A stretch of DNA of 46,756 bases from positions 1 to 46,756 of the forward strand of contig CANMCX010000024.1 in NCBI GenBank assembly GCA_947496465.1, in the 5' to 3' direction. The stretch comes from Marinifilum_A sediminis. Lineage in GTDB: Bacteria; Bacteroidota; Bacteroidia; Bacteroidales; Marinifilaceae. Below are positions 8,421-16,330 of the stretch, in pieces. The translations under genes and the position numbers were made by a program. The notes beneath the pieces are model-generated. The model was given only the letters and a program-made list of their open reading frames with translations, searched no databases and was not told the origin of the DNA. The stretch's first letter is position 1; every line of letters begins with the position of its first letter.

Positions 8421-8450
8421 GCGCCACATACTGCGTATCCAGAATTCCAA
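8421..8450 (-). pseudogene. Short remnant of FUSC codons ~18-28
   Basis: On the minus strand this segment reads EFWIRSMWRY, matching EFWIRTMWRY near residues 18-27 of the FUSC protein. About 25 of 30 bases match 2331-2360, including a 16-base exact run. No longer reading frame surrounds it. It sits directly left of the first R1 unit and is a second, separate fragment of a FUSC 5' region. Confidence 0.55.
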
Positions 8451-8470
8451 TTCTTATCTTAGTCTCTAGC

Positions 8471-8816
8471 CTAATACTACCCAAATTTGATTTTCGATAA
8501 AGTAAAATCAGAGGTAGGATGGGCATTGGAAGGACAAGCTGATTTATTTGTAGTAAAACTTCTAGTAAGACGTGGAAGCTACCCCCGGACTAGAATTTGT
8601 AAGCATTTGTTTTTCAAATGCCACAAAATTCAGAATTGGGAGTAGATCACCTCGCCGCACTTAAAGTTTTCAAGAATAATTAGTTTGTGCTTACGCGCCC
8701 TGGATTTTTTGCTTCCTTTTTGATCAATGCAAAAAGGAAGAGCCCATCCGGCTTTAGGATAAAAACAGAGTAAGATGTAGTTTACCAGTACCATACACTA
8801 CAATAAGACCTCAATC
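8471..8816. repeat. R1-A: first 346-bp unit of a tandem pair
   Basis: The unit contains a long hairpin at 8579-8645 and an 11-bp stem CTTCCTTTTTG / CAAAAAGGAAG near its end, followed by AGCCCATCCGGCTT. The distance from any landmark here to the same landmark in R1-B is exactly 346 bases. No coding frame runs through it. Confidence 0.85.
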
Positions 8817-9162
8817 GTAACACAACCCAAATTTAATTTCCGATAAAGTAAAATCAGAGGTAGGATGGGCATTGGAAGGACAAGCTGATTTATTTGTAGT
8901 AAAACTTCTAGTAAGACGTGGAAGCTACTCCCGGACTAGAATTTGTAAGCATTTGTTTTTCAAATGCCACAAAATTCAGAATTGGGAGTAGATCACCTCG
9001 CCGCACTTAAAGTTTTCAAGAATAATTAGTTTGTGCTTACGCGCCCTAGATTTTTTGCTTCCTTTTTGATCAATGCAAAAAGGAAGAGCCCATCCGGCTC
9101 GAGGATAAATGATTTGTTAGCATTACACACTACAACTATACCCGTTGTAGAATCCAATCCTT
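8817..9162. repeat. R1-B: second 346-bp unit
   Basis: Nearly identical to R1-A. The long hairpin is at 8925-8991: arms CTACTCCC and GGGAGTAG, inner stems GAATTTGT/ACAAAATTC and GCATTTG/CAAATGC with a TTTTT loop. The second stem is at 9058-9068 with 9076-9086. The unit ends beside the stop codon of the minus-strand gene at 9171, as R1-C ends beside the stop at 17945. Confidence 0.85.
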
Positions 9163-9170
9163 TCTTTTAT

Positions 9171-9695
9171 TTAATATTGAGTAGTGTACATTTTGTTCTC
9201 TAATTCTCCAATAATTATTTTGGCTTCATCTTTACCAATCTGTTTGCCTATCAACTTCTTTTTTCTTCCATATTTAAAGCTTACATGAATAGGTGATAGA
9301 CCAAGCATTCCTATCCCAATGTCCCCAAATTTATTTGTAGAGTCATCTAATTCTATATTACGAATTTTAGGTTTTAAATATTTTTTTGAATGGCTTATTT
9401 TCCAAACGTTTCGTGTATGTTTGATATAATTATCATGAATTTCAATAATTTCATTCCCAACAATTATATAATAGAAGTTGAATAAATTGTAATATGCTGC
9501 CCAAAAGAAAAATCCTACAATTAGTATAAGAATTGGGTTTAAATCTGCTGTAAGCATTTGATTAACTATCTGTATTAAAATAAAAACAAAGCCAAGAAGA
9601 ATCAATGATAGGAAACCAACCATCCCCCAATTTATTTTATTCGGCTTAATGGTTATTATTGAATTATCTTCTTGTTTTTTTATTTTTAAACTCAT
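9171..9695 (-). CDS. Hypothetical two-TM protein with a PH-like C-terminal half
   Basis: 174 residues. Two membrane segments lie at about 28-50 and 57-78, with a short connecting loop. The remaining 95 residues are soluble and beta-rich (VGNEIIEIHDNYIKHTRNV, then IRNIELDD), the pattern of bPH/YcxB-like membrane-anchored domains. No exact family was recognised. It is the last of three closely spaced minus-strand genes (10-base gap to the next), all coding for small membrane proteins, so the three probably form one transcript. A tandem pair of R1 repeats follows its stop. Confidence 0.7.
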   Translation of the reverse strand: MSLKIKKQEDNSIITIKPNKINWGMVGFLSLILLGFVFILIQIVNQMLTADLNPILILIVGFFFWAAYYNLFNFYYIIVGNEIIEIHDNYIKHTRNVWKISHSKKYLKPKIRNIELDDSTNKFGDIGIGMLGLSPIHVSFKYGRKKKLIGKQIGKDEAKIIIGELENKMYTTQY

Positions 9696-9705
9696 GCTAT
9701 AGGTA

Positions 9706-10140
9706 TTAAATTCCTTTTGTCACTAATATTAATAACAAGTAGCTTATAATATTGGCGTAAATTGTGTTGATCCAAATCCTGCTTCTTATTTTTTTAGATT
9801 TTAGGATGATTGTATTTATAGGAATTTCAATTAGAATGGTTAATATCCACGCAATTAAAAAGAAGGCGATCTTAAAATATACAGAAGTATGATCAATATC
9901 TAGTGTAAATGTTTCAATTGACCAGTCTATCAAAGCTCTCCAAAAAATACCTAAAGTTAAAAAACCAAAAATAGTACTGCTACTATTTGAAATGGTAACG
10001 GCAATAATTACGTTTAGTTTAATGAATTGTTGAAATAGCTTTTTACTAATAAATATGACTTCTACTAAGATCACTACTAATAGCATTACAAGAGCAAGCT
10101 GTAAGCCATAAGTTCCAATCATAATATTTAACAGTTCCAT
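9706..10140 (-). CDS. Hypothetical four-TM membrane protein
   Basis: 144 residues, almost entirely hydrophobic, with about four membrane segments (near 10-30, 42-66, 88-108 and 122-142). The loops are short and contain few charges apart from a KSKKIRSR patch before the last helix, which would face the cytoplasm. No family was recognised. It is the middle gene of the three-gene run 10649-9171, 26 bases after the upstream gene and 10 bases before the next. The close spacing argues for cotranslation of a small membrane complex, but this is inference. Confidence 0.65.
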   Translation of the reverse strand: MELLNIMIGTYGLQLALVMLLVVILVEVIFISKKLFQQFIKLNVIIAVTISNSSSTIFGFLTLGIFWRALIDWSIETFTLDIDHTSVYFKIAFFLIAWILTILIEIPINTIILKSKKIRSRIWINTIYANIISYLLLILVTKGI

Positions 10141-10166
10141 ATGTACTTTATTTTATCGATATAGTT

Positions 10167-10649
10167 TTAACTTTTGTTAGCCTCTGGTTGTTTACTAACT
10201 AGTTCCGCTAATTTTGCAAGCAATCCCAAAAATTGCTTTTTTGTTCCCATTTGAGTTTGACTAATTTCCGAATTGTCTTTTAGTCTTAGTAGTATTTCAT
10301 TGTTCTGTGTTGGGAAAAGGTAGAATTCTGGTAATAAATATCTTGCAATAGGTTTAAATTCCTTATTAAATCCAATTTGGTCTATATCTACGATTGAAAC
10401 CTTTTTAATATTACTCATAAATGATATAATATTTTTATGCTCTATCAAGAGATAATCATTTGTCAATACTATTCTGGAAGTTCTTGATAGTAGAATAACG
10501 CATAGAGCAACAAGTGAAAATATTGTAAAGGCGAGTGGGTTAATTTCAAAATTATAAATACACAAAGCAATTACGATAATACTTATAATTCGTACTGAAT
10601 ATGTATATAATTCTATTGGCTCAATCTTGAATATTATCTGTGAATCCAT
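10167..10649 (-). CDS. Hypothetical two-TM protein with PH-like soluble half
   Basis: 160 residues. Two closely spaced membrane helices (about 18-34 and 38-55) are followed by a soluble beta-rich part with RIVLTNDYLLIEHK and VSIVDIDQIGF, resembling the layout of the gene at 9171. It is the first gene of the three-gene run. Immediately upstream of its ATG lies a stray copy of the 3' end of the S41 peptidase gene, so its promoter region has been built partly from duplicated coding sequence. Function unknown. Confidence 0.65.
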   Translation of the reverse strand: MDSQIIFKIEPIELYTYSVRIISIIVIALCIYNFEINPLAFTIFSLVALCVILLSRTSRIVLTNDYLLIEHKNIISFMSNIKKVSIVDIDQIGFNKEFKPIARYLLPEFYLFPTQNNEILLRLKDNSEISQTQMGTKKQFLGLLAKLAELVSKQPEANKS

Positions 10650-10659
10650 TTTTTACTTT

Positions 10660-10750
10660 TTTCTTATCATCTTCAATAAATACTCTAAAGTGTAATCCTT
10701 ATCATTTAACAAGTCGTCTAAGGATGGTTCTACATTATAATCTGGTGTGA
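10660..10750 (-). pseudogene. Duplicated 3'-terminal fragment of the S41 peptidase gene
   Basis: On the minus strand it encodes VTPDY.VEPSLDDLLNDKDY followed by TLEYLLKMIRK, almost identical to the last 30 residues of the S41-like protein at 11464-12780. Identity at the DNA level is high over about 88 bases. The upstream coding part is missing and the original stop is lost. It lies between two complete genes and abuts the stop of the gene at 10754. Confidence 0.85.
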
Positions 10751-10753
10751 CGA

Positions 10754-11392
10754 TTATTTATTCATCTCTATTTTTTCTGAATCGATAATTTTGTCAATGA
10801 TATGTGGCAAAACAATTGAAGTCGCTCCAATGAATAAAATATAACCTTTTATTTTTGACGGAAAATGTAGTTCGCTATTAACAAATTCCATTAATAGAAT
10901 AAGTAAGTATGTTCCAAAACTTATCATTGCTCCAAGTTCAAAATAACGGTTAAGATTCTTTTTCTTATTCGTTTTATACCAGTCAATATAATTATCATTA
11001 GTTGGGTGTTTTTCTAATAATTTTTCAAATTCAATATTAGATTCTTTATACCTTTTTAGTCTGCCTAAACATAAACCTCGCTGAAATATACATGCTTCAA
11101 TATGAAGTTTGTACAATTTTGAATGAGTTCTTATCTTTTCTAAATAGATTTCGATTCCTTCTAGTTCTTTTAATGCTTCTGTGTAAAAACCTTCTCTACT
11201 CAAAGGACTGATATAGTTGGATATTTTAATTTCGAGAACAAATTCAATATCTTCCCGTCTTCCGTTTTGTAAAAGGTCATTAAAGAAAATCTTGTTCTTT
11301 TTATATTCCTCGATGTATTCAAAATCCTTCCTATTCGAGTTAAAGAATGTTTTTATTTTGCTCCTATTTGTCATAGATTCGTGTTTATTCAA
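10754..11392 (-). CDS. TPR-like protein with two C-terminal TM helices
   Basis: 212 residues. Residues 20-150 are helical and include a TPR-like unit (IFQRGLCLGRLKRYKESNIE, then KLLEKHP). Two membrane helices follow at about 152-172 and 183-200, with a charged C-terminal tail. No signal peptide is visible, so the TPR part probably faces the cytoplasm. A possible in-frame start at M7 would shorten it slightly. It sits 71 bases downstream of the S41 gene and is followed by a broken S41 3' end. Function unknown. Confidence 0.65.
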   Translation of the reverse strand: MNKHESMTNRSKIKTFFNSNRKDFEYIEEYKKNKIFFNDLLQNGRREDIEFVLEIKISNYISPLSREGFYTEALKELEGIEIYLEKIRTHSKLYKLHIEACIFQRGLCLGRLKRYKESNIEFEKLLEKHPTNDNYIDWYKTNKKKNLNRYFELGAMISFGTYLLILLMEFVNSELHFPSKIKGYILFIGATSIVLPHIIDKIIDSEKIEMNK

Positions 11393-11463
11393 TAGTTACA
11401 CAACTGTTTTTTTAAAAATTTACAGACGCTTATAATCAGCGTCTTATTTAGAACTGTTTGCGT

Positions 11464-12780
11464 TTATTTTTTTCTTATCATCTTCAATAAATACTCTAAA
11501 CTGTAATTCTTATCATTTAACAAATCATCTAAGGAGGGGTTTACATGATAATCAGGTTGTACTCCATTGATCGTATCCTTATTATTGCATGGGAAATACA
11601 CTCTTTCAAGTGAGGTAACACAGGTCATTTTAGTTGTTGGTAATATAAAATGAGCCATACCACCATTACTTAACAGAGGCTGCCCCGATTCTTCTCCAAC
11701 TAGTAGCGCTGTTTTGTAGCATTTGGCTGAGGCAGAAAAGCATGTGGCAGCAGAGTAGGATAAAGGTCCGGTTAAAATATATGTGGTACCTGTAAACCGA
11801 TGCTTACGATCTCGACTTTTGGGTGGGAATTCCTGAACAAAATAGCCGTCTTTACGATATCCATTCGATTTTTTGCTATCGACATAATCCTTTGTAAGGG
11901 AACTTATTTTGCTTTCTTTTTTCTCGAAGGAAGAAAATGGTTTATTAGTAAAATAAGTCATCAAAGTATCCGACAGATCAGTTAGTCCGCCACCAATAAG
12001 ATTATCTATTATTAAATATTCAATTGGTTTTTCAGCAATTGCATGAAATGCTGAATCCATGAAATGTATAAATTCATTTGGAGGGAAAAATTTCCGTTTG
12101 CAAATATAGGCTATGTTCTTATCGTAAAAGCGCAATTCAAAAGTTGGTTTTTTGGCTTCATCAATGTCCGACCAATTTGCACCTTTGCATTTCCACTCTT
12201 TCTTATTTACTGTAATGTCAAATTCCGGAAAGGCTCCATATACGATTTGATAATAGTAGTTAAAATTCTTTTCAAGCTTTTTTAGTTTAAAAACATCTCT
12301 TTCGCCAGGAACATATCTGGTAAGATTATCAATGAGATCTTTGGATGATACACCATTTATTTTTTCAACAATCATCCCTTTTGAAATTGATTTGTTATCC
12401 GAATGATTCTCTTTTATATAGATGGTATGATCGTATATCACAATTTTAAAAGGAAATAAGGGATTCGGATAGTTAGGGTATACCTCTCCATTGCAAATAA
12501 GAGAGGTGTGTCCGTCGACACAAACTATCGGCTGCATCATCCGGTAAAAAGCAGCAGCACTCATAGGAGTATCGATCGTTTTTTTAATCTTGTCGATCTT
12601 ACTTTCTAATTTATTCTCTTGATAGTAATGGGAAAAGGTCGGATGAGATGTCTTCAGTTTAGAAATCAATGTATCAATATCTGCTTTTAGCAATGCTGGT
12701 TCAAAAAGTTGAGCAGCATCCCTTTGTCCGTATAAAACAGAAGGGATTGTCAAAATGAATAGGATAAGAAACTTTTTCAT
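11464..12780 (-). CDS. Secreted S41 family peptidase (tail-specific protease-like)
   Basis: 438 residues with an N-terminal signal peptide (about 1-18, ending YGQ). The N-terminal helical part resembles the usual S41 pre-domain, with HTSLI near H91. The catalytic-type domain holds TYILTGPLSYSAAT, where S343 is the expected nucleophile, and VGEESG near 361-366. The C terminus, GVQPDYHV then SLDDLLNDKNYSLEYLL, is the normal end of the family. No PDZ domain was seen. The catalytic Lys of the Ser-Lys pair could not be assigned with certainty. It probably cleaves peptides in the periplasm. A duplicate of its last 30 codons lies at 10660-10750. Confidence 0.85.
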   Translation of the reverse strand: MKKFLILFILTIPSVLYGQRDAAQLFEPALLKADIDTLISKLKTSHPTFSHYYQENKLESKIDKIKKTIDTPMSAAAFYRMMQPIVCVDGHTSLICNGEVYPNYPNPLFPFKIVIYDHTIYIKENHSDNKSISKGMIVEKINGVSSKDLIDNLTRYVPGERDVFKLKKLEKNFNYYYQIVYGAFPEFDITVNKKEWKCKGANWSDIDEAKKPTFELRFYDKNIAYICKRKFFPPNEFIHFMDSAFHAIAEKPIEYLIIDNLIGGGLTDLSDTLMTYFTNKPFSSFEKKESKISSLTKDYVDSKKSNGYRKDGYFVQEFPPKSRDRKHRFTGTTYILTGPLSYSAATCFSASAKCYKTALLVGEESGQPLLSNGGMAHFILPTTKMTCVTSLERVYFPCNNKDTINGVQPDYHVNPSLDDLLNDKNYSLEYLLKMIRKK

Positions 12781-12900
12781 CTTACAAGATTTTTAATCGT
12801 ATATATTAACTAATCAGTTCTTACTGTGTTGTTTGTGCGATATCCAACTACTGTCTTATCAAAACTTCCCAATAATTTAAACTTTTGTTACCTCTCGTTT

Positions 12901-13569
12901 TTATTTCATTCGAGTCAGTAAATAGACGCATGTAATAATATCCGAATCATTTGCCATTTGTTTAATTTTTTCAAGATCACACTTTACTTTCCAATTTATT
13001 CGTTTTCTGTCTCTTCCATATTCAAAGTCAAAATTTTCTCTAATAAATGATATGTCTTCAATAAACTTATTTAATTTGAATTTTGTACCGAAAAAACGAC
13101 CTCCATATATGTTATGATGTTCAAGGTTAAAACCTAAATTCTCATCATCTATTTCAATTTCAATAAAAAGATTTGGTGGTGGTGGAATAGGGACTGAAAA
13201 TCCATTTAGAAATACAGAATTCTCCACTATGGGGAGCTCACCTTCATTACCAGCACTCATACTATACCACTTTCTTTTCCTTTTAGATAAAAACAATAAA
13301 ACCTTTTGTCCTACCTCATACTTTGTCCATCTCTGTGCACAAGCCCAATTTTCAAATCGTTCTATTTTTATTATTTCTCTGTTTGAAGTTAAGCTACTAT
13401 CTATACTTAGAGTGAAAGTTTTAGAATCAATTTCTACAATAGTACCATAAACAATCTTCTCCGCTTTTATAATCATACTGTATAAATCGTCACGATAATA
13501 CTTAGCTGAACTAGTTGAATATAGTCCTAGAAAAAGTATTATTAATATTAGTCGATTCAGTTTCTTCAT
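12901..13569 (-). CDS. Hypothetical secreted protein
   Basis: 222 residues from the ATG at 13569. An in-frame ATG at 13620 exists, but the signal peptide MKKLNRLILIILFLGLYSTS starts at 13569. The mature part has YSMIIKAEKIVYGTIVEID near its start and a GQKVLLFLSKRK segment. That is reminiscent of short beta-barrel (OB-like) secreted domains in which a cost or buffer of ion binding is set, but I do not recognise a family. A proline run, VPIPPPPNLF, lies in the middle. It is a single-gene unit with R2-a upstream. Confidence 0.6.
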   Translation of the reverse strand: MKKLNRLILIILFLGLYSTSSAKYYRDDLYSMIIKAEKIVYGTIVEIDSKTFTLSIDSSLTSNREIIKIERFENWACAQRWTKYEVGQKVLLFLSKRKRKWYSMSAGNEGELPIVENSVFLNGFSVPIPPPPNLFIEIEIDDENLGFNLEHHNIYGGRFFGTKFKLNKFIEDISFIRENFDFEYGRDRKRINWKVKCDLEKIKQMANDSDIITCVYLLTRMK

Positions 13570-13640
13570 AATAATGAGAGGTAACGTATGTATAACATAC
13601 ATCTTTGTGTTGTTATTCACTTCGAATTTAGATGCGTAAG

Positions 13641-13800
13641 ATCATTTTTTAAAATAATTCGATATTAAATTTACGAATACTTAAAAGACATAATATCCTT
13701 AAATTCAAAAAAAGAGGAGAGCGTACCAATATGGAATCTATCTACATAATCTGTTGTAATGCAAAACAGTAGCCACAAGTTGAAAACTTGCGGCAATTAG
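13641..13800. repeat. R2-a dispersed repeat
   Basis: About 160 bases shared with R2-b and R2-c, including ATTAAATTTACGAATACTT, a conserved AGAGGAGAG..ACCAATATGGAATC core and a terminal hairpin (13772-13794, CAAGTT/AACTTG inside GCC/GGC). The hairpin lies 17 bases past the stop of the minus-strand gene at 13811. Confidence 0.85.
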
Positions 13801-13810
13801 GGGTACTTGA

Positions 13811-14614
13811 TTAATTCGATTTATCATCCAATCTTGTTAGAATCCATTCTTTTTCGATATTTTCAAAAAAGTATTCAATATGATATCCATTGTCATTACC
13901 TCCTAGAAATAAGGTGAACTTTGAAATATAACTGTCTAAATGGGCGTTATTAAGTCTAAATAGAGGAAATCTCGATTCGTCTTTGTAAGGTTGGATTAAG
14001 TCCAGATCATTACGCTGAATTAAAAATGTTGTGTCTTTTGAATCAAAATTATCACCAATCCAGGTGTTTAGTTCCAGTGGATACTTGATATGTGTCTTTT
14101 GAAATATTGAATCAGAAAAGAACTTTGAAATATAAGATGGAATTTCATTTTTAGTTATTTCTAGCGTAACTACTTTTAAGTCGATAAGATGCCAAAGATT
14201 ATCAATTCGGTTAAAAATGTAATCAATCATTAAATTATCTTTTGGGTAAATCCATGAAATAATTGCATTATCTCCAAAGTCTTTATTATACCCAAAATTA
14301 AAATCGTGTCCTTCAAAAAGATAAAATGTATATGGCAGATCAATAAATTGTCGATCATGTTGCCAATCACCTTTGTTAATTATTGAATCACCCAACTTGA
14401 TAGGAAAATCAATTCGCGATTTTTGAAAACTTGAATCAGCTGAGAATTTCCACATAAAATTAAAAATATTCTCTGGAGGAATGTGAGTTTTTTCACTACT
14501 TTCAGTAAATCCAATATTTATCTTATTTCCAACTGAATCATGTTCAGATTGTTTTGTAAAGCCTTGATTGCTAATTAGTGAAATTAAAATAATCAATTGT
14601 AAAATTCTTTTCAT
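13811..14614 (-). CDS. Secreted DUF4348-like protein with an internal duplication
   Basis: 267 residues with an N-terminal signal peptide (MKRILQLIILISLISNQGF). Two related halves are visible. Residues 44-150 contain FSADSSFQKSRIDFPIKL and a closing IFNRIDNLWHLIDL; residues 155-265 contain FFSDSIFQKTHIKYPLEL and FFENIEKEWILTRLDD. The F..DS.FQ...I..P motif is like that of DUF4348 lipoproteins from gut and marine Bacteroidota, whose function is unknown. No lipobox cysteine is present. It is flanked on both sides by R2 repeats, as a single-gene unit. Confidence 0.7.
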   Translation of the reverse strand: MKRILQLIILISLISNQGFTKQSEHDSVGNKINIGFTESSEKTHIPPENIFNFMWKFSADSSFQKSRIDFPIKLGDSIINKGDWQHDRQFIDLPYTFYLFEGHDFNFGYNKDFGDNAIISWIYPKDNLMIDYIFNRIDNLWHLIDLKVVTLEITKNEIPSYISKFFSDSIFQKTHIKYPLELNTWIGDNFDSKDTTFLIQRNDLDLIQPYKDESRFPLFRLNNAHLDSYISKFTLFLGGNDNGYHIEYFFENIEKEWILTRLDDKSN

Positions 14615-14718
14615 TTGTATAAGATTTTCAATTTAACATGATCCCCTGTATGACCTACAGTATATCTGAATACACTTATGCTTGTTATTTCACAAATTCA
14701 ATTTGGAGGTGGAATATC

Positions 14719-14878
14719 ATCTTTTAAAAACAATTCGATATTAAATTTACGAATACTTGCACTACATAATATTCAAAATTGCAAAAAAAGAGGAGAGTGT
14801 ACCAATATGGAATCTATCTACATAATCTGTTGTGATGCAAAACAGTAGCCACATATTGCAAACTTGCGGCAATTAGGG
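14719..14878. repeat. R2-b dispersed repeat
   Basis: Near-identical to R2-c and close to R2-a over about 160 bases. The terminal hairpin at 14848-14870 is weakened by changes in the left arm. It lies upstream of the DUF4348-like gene and 51 bases past the stop of the next gene at 14922. Confidence 0.85.
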
Positions 14879-14921
14879 TTTATTGTTTTAACTACTTAAT
14901 TTTTTTGAGTGTCACCGCTCA

Positions 14922-15257
14922 TTAATTTTTATCAGCTTTAATTTCAAATCTGTCTTTATAATACTCATGAAAAATAATGCCTTTTTTATCCATCTCAATT
15001 GCCTCAATTAGAGTTAATGTAATTCGACCCTTCTTAGCAATTATTAATCCATTTGAGATATTTTCAATATTACCACCATTTAAATAATAATCAGTTAACC
15101 TAACTCGATCGTAAATAACTTCAGCTTTGTTCAATGGGATAATAGCGTGCAAAAAAGAAACAACATCTTTCTTCTTCTTTCTAATATTTCGAAATTCACT
15201 GAACGAAAATTTAGTTTTCGTTAGTTTGCATATAAAAAGTGCGTTTAAATAATTCAT
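14922..15257 (-). CDS. Hypothetical cytoplasmic protein, 111 aa
   Basis: 111 residues, no signal peptide or membrane segment, mixed alpha/beta with many Lys residues (RNIRKKKKDVVSF). Segments LIIAKKGRITLTLIEAIEMDKKGIIFHEYYK suggest a small globular domain. No family was recognised. It is a one-gene unit bounded by R2-b on its 3' side and an R3 element upstream. Its size and setting would suit an immunity- or antitoxin-type protein, but nothing in the sequence shows it. Confidence 0.55.
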   Translation of the reverse strand: MNYLNALFICKLTKTKFSFSEFRNIRKKKKDVVSFLHAIIPLNKAEVIYDRVRLTDYYLNGGNIENISNGLIIAKKGRITLTLIEAIEMDKKGIIFHEYYKDRFEIKADKN

Positions 15258-15360
15258 TACTTTAAGTTTCTTAATTCAGATTATCTATATCGTAATCGAC
15301 TTTTCAATTACGAATTTGTAAATCGTAAAAACATAATCAAGTAGCATACATTTAAATTAA

Positions 15361-15455
15361 TCCTCTTTACTGCACGAGTTCTCTTGCCTGGTTCCACTTA
15401 AGAAAAGAACGCGATAAAATCGCGCACCAGCAATGAACAGCTCTTGCTTAAGTTT
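15361..15455. repeat. R3-1 hairpin repeat
   Basis: It carries the R3 landmarks: a GCACGAG..CTCTTG hairpin, a TTAAGAAAAGAAC linker, and the perfect stem CGCGAT-AAA-ATCGCG. It ends 15 bases before the stop codon of the minus-strand lipoprotein gene at 15470. Confidence 0.75.
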
Positions 15456-15469
15456 TTTCTTTCATAAAT

Positions 15470-16234
15470 TTATTTAACCTTCACATAAAAGGGTATTTCA
15501 AAAAATAATGGACGTACATCATGTAATATATTTTGTTCTGACTCATCCTCATAGTAGCTAATGTAATCATGTATAATCCCTCTCAATATATTTTCTCCTT
15601 TGTGATATTTAGTAGTTGTATAATGCACTTTGAAGTCAACTTTCTCATCCATTCTATCCGACAATGTGTCTGAATAGGTGTATTTATTATAATTGGTGTC
15701 AAAATCACCAAAAATGACCATCATATTCATATTAAAATAGGATGCCTCTAGTTTAACGTCTACACTAAAAACTTCTCCCATTTTAATTGTGTCTTTCATT
15801 GAAAGTAATGAGAAGTAATTGCTAGTTTTATTATCTATTTTTCCATTTTCAGTATATTTTATAAACTGATTTAAATAGGATGAATCATTTCTTATTATAT
15901 AAGATTGTTTACATGATAATTTTCCCATTTCATATACCAATAATTCTCCGCAAATAATCCCATTTCTATAGTGTGATATTTGCTCTATTATTCCGTCTTT
16001 GTTATAATATTGTTGTATACTATCTTGTATTCCCTTTTTAAAATAAGCACGGACTTCCAGACAACCATTGGTATAGTAACTTTTATACTCACCGTGCCGT
16101 TGATTATTTAATTTGAAACTTTCAGATTTTATCTTTCCGTTTTCATGATAAGTAACAACTTTCTGCAATTTATTTTCGCGATTGTTGCAGGCAAATAAAA
16201 GTAAACAGATACATACGGTGATGTATTTCGGCAT
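15470..16234 (-). CDS. MORN/YwqK-like lipoprotein
   Basis: 254 residues from the ATG at 16234, chosen because the signal peptide MPKYITVCICLLLFAC with a lipobox Cys starts there. An in-frame ATG at 16261 would add 9 residues. Residues 25-140 hold repeats of the toxin-antitoxin YwqK/MORN-variant type (YHENGKIKSESF, YYTNGCLEVRAYFKKG, YYNKDGIIEQISHYRNG, YTENGKI). The C-terminal 110 residues form a separate beta-rich domain. YwqK-type proteins are often annotated as antitoxins, but in Bacteroidota these lipoproteins are mostly of unknown function. The lipid anchor would place it at the outer membrane. Confidence 0.8.
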   Translation of the reverse strand: MPKYITVCICLLLFACNNRENKLQKVVTYHENGKIKSESFKLNNQRHGEYKSYYTNGCLEVRAYFKKGIQDSIQQYYNKDGIIEQISHYRNGIICGELLVYEMGKLSCKQSYIIRNDSSYLNQFIKYTENGKIDNKTSNYFSLLSMKDTIKMGEVFSVDVKLEASYFNMNMMVIFGDFDTNYNKYTYSDTLSDRMDEKVDFKVHYTTTKYHKGENILRGIIHDYISYYEDESEQNILHDVRPLFFEIPFYVKVK

Positions 16235-16330
16235 TATATTTTTCACATTATATATCAACATTTATTCAATCAGGTATTTATTTTCCAGGGAATTCCCCTT
16301 AACACTCTTTAATTTTAACTTTTATTGGCA

